Source: DAOSEK01 sp035363095
Lineage (GTDB): Archaea > Nanobdellota > Nanobdellia > Woesearchaeales > UBA119
Assembly: GCA_035363095.1 (NCBI GenBank)
Contig: DAOSEK010000031.1
Location: 1-5,256 of the forward strand
Length of the DNA stretch: 5,256 bases
Reading direction: 5' to 3'
Shown here: one piece after another, positions 1 to 5,237 of the stretch
Layout: every line of letters starts with the position of its first letter
How positions within the stretch are numbered: the stretch's first letter is position 1
Notes under the pieces: generated by a model
Seen by the model: the letters and a program-made list of their open reading frames with translations, nothing else
The model's database searches: none
Told to the model about the DNA's origin: nothing
Position numbers and translations under genes: made by a program

Positions 1-157
1 TATGAAATAATAAGTATTACTTTGCAGTAACAATAGGTTTTATTTAAAGATTACTTAATACTTGAACAAAAACACATTACCTCAACTCAAAAATACAATT
101 ATTTTTAAACATTAAGTTCCTTATTTACAACTGTAACTAAATAAAAGGTAATTTTAA
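1..157 (+). promoter_or_regulatory. AT-rich upstream region with candidate archaeal promoter for the coiled-coil gene
   Basis: No complete gene is visible here. The best TATA-like element is TTATTTTTAAA at about 99-109. It predicts a transcription start near 130 and a leader of about 28 nt that would contain the weak ribosome binding site AAAGGTAAT at 144-152, which resembles the archaeal GGAGGTGAT and ends 5 nt before the ATG at 158. A second AT-rich candidate lies at 38-49 (TTTATTTAAAGA). Frame 1 is open from the window edge to a TAA at 28-30, so the last nine codons of an upstream plus-strand gene could be present, but nothing confirms it. A small inverted repeat, TTACT-TTGC-AGTAA, lies at 17-30 and could be part of a terminator for such a gene. 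The promoter assignment is an inference from spacing only. Confidence 0.35.
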
Positions 158-1414
158 ATGGGACTCTTCGAATCTATAATCCAGAAATTCAAATCAAAAG
201 AATCTTCAAAAGAGTCAATAGCATCTTCAGAAATTGAAAACTGGTTATCAATCAAAAAATTATCAGAACTAAAAAAAGCAGATGAACTATCAAAACCATT
301 ACTCCAAAAAATCCTTGAAGAAAACAAAATCCTCTCAAAAAACATAACAGAGTTTCAGACAAAAGAACTTGAAAACAAAAAAGTAGAGTCTAGACTAATT
401 GAAATATCAAAATCAAACAAAGAAATATTTATAATGTTAATCAAAAGATTCGTAGATGATATCACATCTAACTCCACGCATGAAAATAAAAAAGACTTAT
501 TTGAAAAAATTCTTTTGTTAACACAAAGCCTTTCAAAAGCCACACATAAAATAACCATGATACTGGAAAACTTTTATTCTCACGACATTGACAAAATCTC
601 TCGAAACATAACCATAATAAACGAACTTTCCGAAAAAGGCAAATTAAACTACGAAACAAAAAACCTTAAAATTCTTAATGAAATAGAAATTGATTACACT
701 GAATTCAAATCCCAAACAAATCTTATAGAAAATCTCTCAAAAGAACTCTCCTTAAAAGAAGCGAATCTACAATCATTAAAAAAGGATCAAGATTTAATCT
801 CTAAAGAAATTCAATCACTAAAAAATCAAATTGATTACAAAAACCTAAAAGCTTTAGAAAAACAACTATCTTTGATTTCACAAGAAAAAGAAAAGAAAAG
901 ATCAGAGTTCATTGAGAAATTCTTGCCAATCGAAAAAGCATTAAAAAAATACAATCATATCTCTTTAGAAGAAAAATTCATAACAATTCTGCTTAATGAC
1001 CCACTAAAAACATTTCTTAACCCTGAAGAATCTACCCCCTTGAAAATAATAGAATTGTTTAAAGACCTCAAAAAAGCACTTGAAAACAATTCACTAAATT
1101 TAGACCCAAAAAAACTCGAAAAAACCCAGCAAGAGTTATGTGAATACAGTCTAGCATACATAAAAAATCTAAGAAAAGAATTTAATGAACTAGAAACCAA
1201 AGAGAATCTATTAATAAAAGATATCCAAAAAAGTCAAGTTTCTACAAAATTAAAAGAATTATATAATAAAAAACAATCCATTGAAAACGAATTACCCAAA
1301 ATAAACTCAGACATTGAAAATCTTAAAAACAAAATTCCAAATAACCCAAAAAATAATTTAAATTCAATAATATCTAAAGCCAAGGAAATTGGAATTGAAT
1401 TACAAATCATCTAA
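158..1414 (+). CDS. Predicted soluble coiled-coil protein, function unknown (418 aa)
   Basis: I do not recognise a characterised family. The protein begins with an amphipathic MGLFESIIQKF segment and a low-complexity Ser/Lys/Glu linker (residues 12-24), followed by a short block containing EIENWL (25-30). The rest is almost entirely helical and very rich in Lys, Glu, Leu, Ile and Asn. The strongest heptad-like coiled coil runs from about 185 to 265, and a second from about 335 to 395. A less charged block at 266-300 (with LLNDPLKTFLNPEES) may be a break or a small globular part. No signal peptide, transmembrane segment, Walker motif or cysteine cluster is visible, so an SbcC/SMC-type ATPase is not supported. 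From memory, DPANN genomes carry similar 'MGLF/MGFL...' coiled-coil proteins of unknown role, but I cannot verify homology. The ATG is preceded by AAAGGTAAT at a suitable distance. The A24 peptidase gene follows after 56 nt on the same strand, so co-transcription is possible. Confidence 0.85.
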   Translation: MGLFESIIQKFKSKESSKESIASSEIENWLSIKKLSELKKADELSKPLLQKILEENKILSKNITEFQTKELENKKVESRLIEISKSNKEIFIMLIKRFVDDITSNSTHENKKDLFEKILLLTQSLSKATHKITMILENFYSHDIDKISRNITIINELSEKGKLNYETKNLKILNEIEIDYTEFKSQTNLIENLSKELSLKEANLQSLKKDQDLISKEIQSLKNQIDYKNLKALEKQLSLISQEKEKKRSEFIEKFLPIEKALKKYNHISLEEKFITILLNDPLKTFLNPEESTPLKIIELFKDLKKALENNSLNLDPKKLEKTQQELCEYSLAYIKNLRKEFNELETKENLLIKDIQKSQVSTKLKELYNKKQSIENELPKINSDIENLKNKIPNNPKNNLNSIISKAKEIGIELQII

Positions 1415-1470
1415 TCTATTTAATCTAAAAAAACCACCTTTTATCACTCATCACTTTATAATCCAATAAT
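1415..1470 (+). promoter_or_regulatory. Short intergenic spacer with two TATA-like elements
   Basis: Two TATA-like elements can be seen. TCTATTTAATC at 1415-1425 would place a transcript start near 1446, giving the peptidase a leader of about 25 nt from its ATG at 1471. TTTATAAT at 1455-1462 would place the start near 1484, downstream of that ATG, so that only the internal ATG at 1522 could be used. No good Shine-Dalgarno sequence precedes either start codon. A promoter here would make the peptidase at least partly independent of the coiled-coil gene. This is an inference from motif and spacing. Confidence 0.3.
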
Positions 1471-2424
1471 ATGATCAAATTCTCAAAAGCTTTAAAAAGA
1501 GAGAATATAACAATTTCTAAAATGGAAATAATACTTGTAGTTGTCCTTCTCATATACCTAGTAATCGCATCAATATCTGACCTAAAAAAATTAGAAGTGC
1601 CTGACTGGTTAAATTATTCTTTAATACTTCTTGGTTTATCTTATAACACATTCTTATCAATCTCAGTATCATCATTCATACCCATAATTGAATCCATAGT
1701 TGGCTTTGCTACTTGTTACGCTTTATCATCATTACTTTACTATTCAGGACAGTGGGGCGGAGGTGATGCCAAATTCTTCACAGGAATCGGTGCTCTTTAT
1801 GGAATACCAGTATCCTTGTCCTTCCCTTTCTTGAATTTATTAGGTAGATCTCACAACGGCTTTAGCATTCTCCCATTCATGGTACTGTCAATGATTGCTG
1901 GAGGAATATTTGGAATAATATACATCGCAATAAAAGCAATTCACAAAAGAAAAGAATTTTTAAAAGAATATAAATTCCAATCTGAAAAAATCAGAAAATA
2001 CAAACTCATTCTGTTAATAACCTCATTATTCTTAATGTTCTCATCTCTTTTAATAAAAGAGCCACATTTAAAAATCTCAATAATCACACTAGGAATCTTT
2101 CCTTATCTAAGTATACTTTTATATGCCTTTGTAAAATCCGCAGAAAAATCCGTAATGACAAAAGATATTGAAATCAAACACCTTACAGAAGGTGATTGGA
2201 TAACCCAAGACATAATTGTAGATGGCAATTTAATATGTAAAAAAAAGAAAGTCGGTTTAGAACTTGATGATTTAGAAAAGTTAAAATCACTTTATTCTAA
2301 AGGAAAAATTAAAAAGGTTACAATAAAAAATGGGTTTCCCTTTATACCCAGTTTCTTGATAGGTTATATTGCCTATATTTTCTTAGCAGAAATAATATCC
2401 AATTTGTTATTAATGCTATTTTAA
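1471..2424 (+). CDS. A24 family prepilin/preflagellin peptidase with archaeal C-terminal domain
   Basis: This is a predicted membrane aspartic protease that would remove the class III signal peptide from archaeal type IV pilin-like or archaellin precursors on the cytoplasmic side of the membrane. The first catalytic Asp is D37, in SDLKKLEVPDWLNY just after transmembrane segment 1 (about 19-36). The second is D99, in the GGGDAKF version of the GxGD motif. Further hydrophobic segments lie at about 48-66, 70-91, 131-157, 178-195 and 200-222. Residues about 230-317 form a small soluble part with TEGDW, KKKKVGLELDDLEKLK and GFPFIPSFLIG, followed by a last hydrophobic helix. This matches what I recall of the Arc_PepC extension found in archaeal A24 peptidases such as methanogen EppA. 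At 317 residues it is longer than FlaK/PibD, and the extension accounts for this. No pilin or archaellin gene is in the window, so the substrate is unknown. The true start may be M18 (base 1522), which would put the N-terminus right at the first membrane helix. Confidence 0.9.
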   Translation: MIKFSKALKRENITISKMEIILVVVLLIYLVIASISDLKKLEVPDWLNYSLILLGLSYNTFLSISVSSFIPIIESIVGFATCYALSSLLYYSGQWGGGDAKFFTGIGALYGIPVSLSFPFLNLLGRSHNGFSILPFMVLSMIAGGIFGIIYIAIKAIHKRKEFLKEYKFQSEKIRKYKLILLITSLFLMFSSLLIKEPHLKISIITLGIFPYLSILLYAFVKSAEKSVMTKDIEIKHLTEGDWITQDIIVDGNLICKKKKVGLELDDLEKLKSLYSKGKIKKVTIKNGFPFIPSFLIGYIAYIFLAEIISNLLLMLF

Positions 2425-2534
2425 ATTGAAAATGAAAAACTTTCTAAAACATAAATATCATAAAATATCTGACATCCACAATTGAAAAATTTTCATATTA
2501 ACATTTCTCTCATCCTAAACTCGTACAAAATATC
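2425..2534. other. Convergent intergenic spacer, no gene seen
   Basis: This AT-rich stretch lies downstream of the peptidase gene. It contains a 13-bp palindrome with a central base, TGAAAAATTTTCA at 2483-2495, which could help end transcription but is made only of A/T pairs apart from its outer G-C. An ATG at 2432 opens a frame of just 17 codons, which I do not consider a gene. The last bases, ACAAAATATC at 2525-2534, look like a weak TATA element for the repeat copy that follows. Confidence 0.4.
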
Positions 2535-2624
2535 AAAGCATACACTGCATTAAAGCGAGGTTGTTGATGACAAAAAAGCGTACCGAATTCTCATGTTTAA
2601 ACATGAAGTATGCTTTTCTATTTA
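2535..2624 (+). repeat. Structured inverted-repeat copy 1 (downstream of the PhoH gene)
   Basis: This copy reads in the plus direction and matches the minus-strand sequence at 5148-5237. Blocks identical in both are GCGAGGTTGTTGAT (2555-2568), ACAAAAAAG (2570-2578), TGTTTAAACA (2594-2603) and CTTTTCTATT (2613-2622). By hand count 59 of 70 positions agree from 2555 to 2624, and the match extends more loosely upstream to AAAGCAT at 2535. The outer ends can pair as AAAGCATAC (2535-2543) with GTATGCTTT (2608-2616), and the inside holds a perfect 16-bp palindrome at 2591-2606. The TATA-like ACAAAATATC just upstream and the T-rich end would fit a short transcript. It could be an end of a mobile cassette, a small RNA gene or a gene remnant; the sequence alone does not decide. 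Confidence 0.75.
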
Positions 2625-2656
2625 CCAAAGTATGCAAAATGACCCAGATTTCATGA
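2567..2656 (+). CDS. Possible 29-residue small ORF inside repeat copy 1
   Basis: An ATG at 2567 opens a frame of 29 codons, beginning MTKKRTEFSCLN and ending at a TGA at 2654-2656, two bases before the convergent PhoH stop. A Shine-Dalgarno-like GAGGT lies at 2557-2561, five bases before the ATG, and a TATA-like element is about 26-30 nt further upstream, so a translatable short mRNA is conceivable. The inverted copy near the right end keeps the same frame open and shares TKK, T, SCLN, Y and FL, but has ATT in place of ATG. The differences between the copies are spread evenly over the three codon positions (4, 3 and 4), which gives no sign of selection for protein. It may therefore be a decayed gene or a chance frame in a structured repeat. 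No function is proposed. Confidence 0.2.
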   Translation: MTKKRTEFSCLNMKYAFLFTKVCKMTQIS

Positions 2657-2658
2657 AA

Positions 2659-4320
2659 TCAAATATTATTAAGCATTTCAGATGCCCATTCTGATTGTCT
2701 TCCTCTTTCTTGATGTTTTAATTGCATTACTGCAGAAAAATTCCAGTCTGGATGTTCATCCAAATTAGTATGTTGTATTGCATAGATTAGTGTTAAAAGT
2801 CCGTTACGATACGCTCTCAAAAAAGGGTTATCAACCTGCCAAGGACATCCAGTAACATAGGTTTTGCTTCCTTCTTCTGACCTTGAAAGCATTGTTCTTG
2901 CATATCTTGATTCTGTATTTTGCATCTCATCAATAATCAAAACCTCACCGGGCGATATATTAATTCCTCTATAAATCCCTAAAGGCAAAAAACCAACCAA
3001 AGGTGCATTACTTTCAGTTCCTCTCAGTATTCCCTCAAAGGATTTGTAAACCTCATCTATTGAGGGAGGTATACCAGTAAATCCAAATTCTTGCAAACTT
3101 TTATTTTTACCCTTAGGGAAACTAATAGAACTCTGGTTTTTATCTATGTTCGCACAAATTTTTCTTAGATTTCTCATATATGAACTATACGAAGGGTCTA
3201 ATTTCGCCTCTAGGTCTCCGGGTAAATAACCATACTCCTCAATAGAAGTCAATGGTTTTGTCAAGAAAACTAAAGGTCCTTTCACCTTTGCTTCTTCGGT
3301 GGTAAATTCTTGAACATTTCTTCTAGAAATATTCATTGCAGCAGCTAACTCTAAAAAAGTCTTTCCGGTTCCTTCATGGCCATATCCAACAGACAAAGAA
3401 ATTTCTGGCTCAAGACAGTTATTCAAAAAAAGCCATTGTTCTAGATTCTTTGGTCTAATCCCAGATACTGTTAAATGTGGCTGATTATAATAAAGAGGTC
3501 TTAATAATTTTTCTACTCTATCAACTCTAAAAATCATTTTTGAATATCTCTCAAGAATCGAATAGGAATTTTTCGCATCTATTCTATCAATATCTTCCTT
3601 TGATGCAAGGAAAATTACATAGTTGTTGTTTGGCAAATCGCCAATATGTTTTCCTGAAACCAATTTAGCAGAATCAAATTTTTCAAAAGGTATATCAGTA
3701 TTTTTATCATGAAATATATCTGACAAAATCTCTGGTTTTAAACAAAAATCATATCCTCTCAACAAATCTTTTATCTCAACTGTTCCCCTCTTAAGTGTTT
3801 CAGCTTTAAGGTCATTAAAATTTGCATGAACGTGCAACGCAAAATCATTTGTAACTAAAACAACCTCATAACCTAATGGTTCAAATCTTTCTTTTAATTT
3901 TCTAGTGCATTCCAAATACATCTCGTCGCCTTTTCCAAGGTCTGCACTAAAAGACAATTTTTCTTGTGGGCTTAATCTACTCTCATCAAGAAAATAAATC
4001 ATTCCTCCCTTCTCATTAACTTTGACACCAGATTTTTTTAAGTCAACTCCCTCTTTGTCGGCTTTATCTTTTATCTCTTTTAACTTTGCTAATGCCTCCA
4101 TACAATTATGTGATGTTATAGGCTTTTGTGTTTTCTTATGTACATTATTAAGCTCCGTAATCATAGTATGATAAGGAATGATTAGTATATTATCCCCAAA
4201 ATTGTAAAAACATTCTGGATCATTTATTGGAGCATTAGTATCCAAAACAAACATCTTTTTGTTTTTTTGGTTCCTTGGAATATCCAATCTCTCTAAATGT
4301 TCATCAATACTTTCAGTCAT
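2659..4320 (-). CDS. PIN-PhoH fusion: PIN nuclease plus PhoH ATPase (553 aa)
   Basis: This is a two-domain protein of the PhoH2/YlaK type, for which RNA unwinding with RNA cleavage is known in mycobacteria. It should act in the cytoplasm on RNA. In the 553-residue numbering, the PIN domain (about 23-190) has D27 in FVLDTN, E56 in MITELN, D132 in KGDEMYL and D159 in VTND, so the four-acid metal site looks complete. A linker follows, then the family hallmark SGIRPKNLEQ (about 286-295), Walker A GHEGTGKT (314-321), the PhoH signature GYLPGDLEAKLDPSY (364-378) and Walker B VLIIDEMQN (460-468). The later motif reads TGCPWQVDNPFL (490-501), where relatives usually have TGD: C492 replaces the Asp. 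The start is set by GAGGTGA six bases before ATG 4320; an in-frame GTG at 4329 overlaps that ribosome binding site and is unlikely to be used. The 219-residue gene lies 65 nt upstream on the same strand. Confidence 0.93.
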   Translation of the reverse strand: MTESIDEHLERLDIPRNQKNKKMFVLDTNAPINDPECFYNFGDNILIIPYHTMITELNNVHKKTQKPITSHNCMEALAKLKEIKDKADKEGVDLKKSGVKVNEKGGMIYFLDESRLSPQEKLSFSADLGKGDEMYLECTRKLKERFEPLGYEVVLVTNDFALHVHANFNDLKAETLKRGTVEIKDLLRGYDFCLKPEILSDIFHDKNTDIPFEKFDSAKLVSGKHIGDLPNNNYVIFLASKEDIDRIDAKNSYSILERYSKMIFRVDRVEKLLRPLYYNQPHLTVSGIRPKNLEQWLFLNNCLEPEISLSVGYGHEGTGKTFLELAAAMNISRRNVQEFTTEEAKVKGPLVFLTKPLTSIEEYGYLPGDLEAKLDPSYSSYMRNLRKICANIDKNQSSISFPKGKNKSLQEFGFTGIPPSIDEVYKSFEGILRGTESNAPLVGFLPLGIYRGINISPGEVLIIDEMQNTESRYARTMLSRSEEGSKTYVTGCPWQVDNPFLRAYRNGLLTLIYAIQHTNLDEHPDWNFSAVMQLKHQERGRQSEWASEMLNNI

Positions 4321-4334
4321 TGAATTCACCTCAA
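4321..4334 (-). promoter_or_regulatory. Strong Shine-Dalgarno sequence deciding the PhoH start
   Basis: On the minus strand GAGGTGAATTCA immediately precedes the ATG at 4318-4320. GAGGTGA matches the complement of the archaeal 16S 3' end (GGAGGTGATC) over seven bases, with six bases between GAGGTG and the ATG. The GTG that would extend the frame by three codons (4327-4329) is part of this site, so ATG 4320 is the better start. The strong site also shows that this gene is translated from a leadered mRNA, in contrast with the gene upstream. Confidence 0.8.
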
Positions 4335-4363
4335 AAATTCCACGTTATCATCTTGATCAAAAC

Positions 4364-4385
4364 AAAAAAATTCAATAATTTTATT
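4364..4385 (-). terminator. Weak AT-only hairpin with T run between the two minus-strand genes
   Basis: Just after the stop codon of the 219-residue gene (4386-4388), the minus strand reads AAAATT-ATTG-AATTTT, continuing into a run of T residues down to 4364. This could be a weak or partial terminator that reduces PhoH expression relative to the upstream gene. The stem has only A/T pairs, and archaea often end transcription on T runs alone, so the hairpin may not matter. An AT-rich stretch here could equally be a second promoter for the PhoH gene. Confidence 0.25.
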
Positions 4386-5045
4386 TTACCATTTATTAAA
4401 GGGGTATGCTCTTCTGTTAAAATCTTGAATTACGTCTTCTACCTTTCTAGACAAAAAGTAGTATTCAGAACCAAAACTAAGTTTTTTATCTAGGCATGTA
4501 GTATCCTCAAATCCATGACATACAGGAATCTCAAGGTTCTTTGAAAAATAGAGCTGTTCAATCCTTTCTTCAATTTTAGATCCTATCCCCGCACAAATAA
4601 GCCTCAGAGTGAGTGCCAATCTTTTATCTTCCAAATTCATCAATTTTTTAGAAATAGAAAATAGTTCAGTTCTCAAATCTTCCTTTCTTAAATCTGGAAA
4701 ATAATCAAAAGATTTTTCAATAACGCTTTTTCCTAATACTTGAAAATACTTGGCATCAAAAATTAACTCTCCATTATTGTATTCTTCAATACTATTAATA
4801 ATCTCTTCATGAGCAGTTCTCAAAAACCCACTTTGATCACTTGGAAGAAAACCCTTGTTGTATCTAGTAGGCAAGAAATAATAATCTACTATTGCCCTTA
4901 TAATTGAAGAGCCTTCCAAGAGAATTCTTGGGTTTTTAGTAATATCTTCAATATTATCAACGTCTTGACTAAAATTACCTTCACAGAATTTCAAGGCACA
5001 ATACAAAGAAGTTCTCTTATTTCCAACGCTTTTCTTGCCAGTCAT
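4386..5045 (-). CDS. Uncharacterised 219-residue protein upstream of PIN-PhoH
   Basis: I do not recognise this protein. It has a basic N-terminus (MTGKKSVGNKRTS) and appears mostly helical, with helices likely at about 42-60, 74-90, 105-117, 121-137, 139-170 and 199-212. It has five cysteines (C16, C21, C151, C176, C184); CHGFEDTTC at 176-184 is the only clustered group and is too small by itself to call a zinc site. No signal peptide or membrane helix is seen, so it is probably cytoplasmic. It is the first gene of a probable two-gene unit with the PIN-PhoH gene 65 nt downstream. The position resembles that of the PhoAT gene before phoH2 in actinobacteria, though I see no sequence link to PhoAT. 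A partner, regulator or substrate adaptor of the PhoH enzyme is a reasonable guess but only a guess. The ATG at 5045 has no Shine-Dalgarno sequence but fits a leaderless transcript. Confidence 0.82.
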   Translation of the reverse strand: MTGKKSVGNKRTSLYCALKFCEGNFSQDVDNIEDITKNPRILLEGSSIIRAIVDYYFLPTRYNKGFLPSDQSGFLRTAHEEIINSIEEYNNGELIFDAKYFQVLGKSVIEKSFDYFPDLRKEDLRTELFSISKKLMNLEDKRLALTLRLICAGIGSKIEERIEQLYFSKNLEIPVCHGFEDTTCLDKKLSFGSEYYFLSRKVEDVIQDFNRRAYPFNKW

Positions 5046-5064
5046 TACAAAAAAGCAATAGAAC

Positions 5065-5082
5065 TTTTTTATATTGTTTTCT
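5065..5082 (-). promoter_or_regulatory. TATA box and BRE-like purines for a leaderless transcript of the 219-residue gene
   Basis: On the minus strand AATATAAAAAAG lies at about 5076-5065, preceded by the purine-rich GAAAAC at 5082-5077, which resembles a transcription factor B recognition element. The centre of the TATA element is about 25-28 nt before the ATG at 5045, the spacing at which archaeal transcription begins, so the mRNA probably starts at or very near the start codon. The lack of any Shine-Dalgarno sequence before this ATG agrees. Motif and spacing are seen directly; transcription is inferred. Confidence 0.65.
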
Positions 5083-5087
5083 ATTAT

Positions 5088-5114
5088 CTAGTAGTTAATT
5101 ACGAGTAGTTGATT
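5088..5114 (-). promoter_or_regulatory. Operator-like dyad and direct repeat upstream of the promoter
   Basis: AGTAGTTAATT (5090-5100) is repeated 14 bases on as AGTAGTTGATT (5104-5114), with one difference. The first copy also sits in an imperfect 18-bp dyad at 5088-5105, of the form CT.GTA.TTAA.TAC.AG. The element lies just upstream of the BRE/TATA of the minus-strand pair, where archaeal activators often bind and some repressors do too. It could be the binding site of a dimeric regulator, perhaps the 219-residue protein itself. Short repeats also arise by chance in AT-rich DNA. Confidence 0.35.
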
Positions 5115-5147
5115 GGGTGATGGCTCCTTTCTTTTTGTTTAATTTCA

Positions 5148-5237
5148 TTAATAGAAAAGGATACCCCCTGTTTAAACACGAGGACTTGGTACACTTTTTT
5201 GTAATCAACAACCTCGCTGAATTTAGCGCATGCTTTT
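5148..5237 (-). repeat. Structured inverted-repeat copy 2 (upstream of the 219-residue gene)
   Basis: Read on the minus strand, this is the partner of copy 1, so the two copies point towards each other across the PhoH cassette. Its core can pair as CGAGG with CCTCG (5216-5212 with 5183-5179), better than the matching bases in copy 1. It also has a CGCT-AAATTC-AGCG hairpin at its 5' side (5229-5216). The palindrome around TGTTTAAACA is less perfect than in copy 1, though the stem can extend through CCTCGTG and CAGGGGG with one G-G mismatch and one G-U pair. A TATA-like TAATATAAAAG lies at 5243-5233. The frame that encodes the small ORF in copy 1 is open here too, running to a TAA at 5097-5095, but its ATG is replaced by ATT; the TTG codons just before it are alternative starts after GAGG. 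Confidence 0.75.

Noticed and set aside
11..63. 8-bp inverted repeat AAGTATTA/TAATACTT near the left edge
   Set aside because: It is AT-rich, separated by 36 nt and competes with a nearer hairpin, so it is within what chance gives here.
154..1200. Several minus-strand frames of 63 to 81 residues under the coiled-coil gene
   Set aside because: They are rich in Phe, Ser and Leu, as expected from the complement of Lys/Glu-rich codons, and lack start signals.
158..1414. SMC/Rad50-like ATPase call for the coiled-coil protein
   Set aside because: No Walker A, Walker B or ABC signature is present at either end.
2432..2485. 17-codon frame after the peptidase gene
   Set aside because: It is too short, with no ribosome binding site and no sign of conservation.
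2555..2624. Archaeal C/D box guide RNA, suggested by TTGATGA in repeat copy 1
   Set aside because: Copy 2 has TTGATTA at the same place and no convincing D box (CTGA) follows in either copy.
4275..4493. 72-residue plus-strand frame
   Set aside because: It is antisense to the ends of the two minus-strand genes and the spacer between them, has no ribosome binding site, and looks like a shadow of those genes.
5015..5045. Similarity of the first codons of the 219-residue gene to repeat copy 1 (ATGAC and AAAAGCGT shared)
   Set aside because: The shared AAAAGCGT is in a different reading frame and a gap is needed; it is probably chance in A-rich sequence.
2535..5237. Integron-type cassette with attC sites, or a complete insertion sequence
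   Set aside because: No paired GTTRRRY/RYYYAAC core sites were found and no transposase or integrase is encoded. The inverted arrangement is kept only as a possible non-autonomous element.
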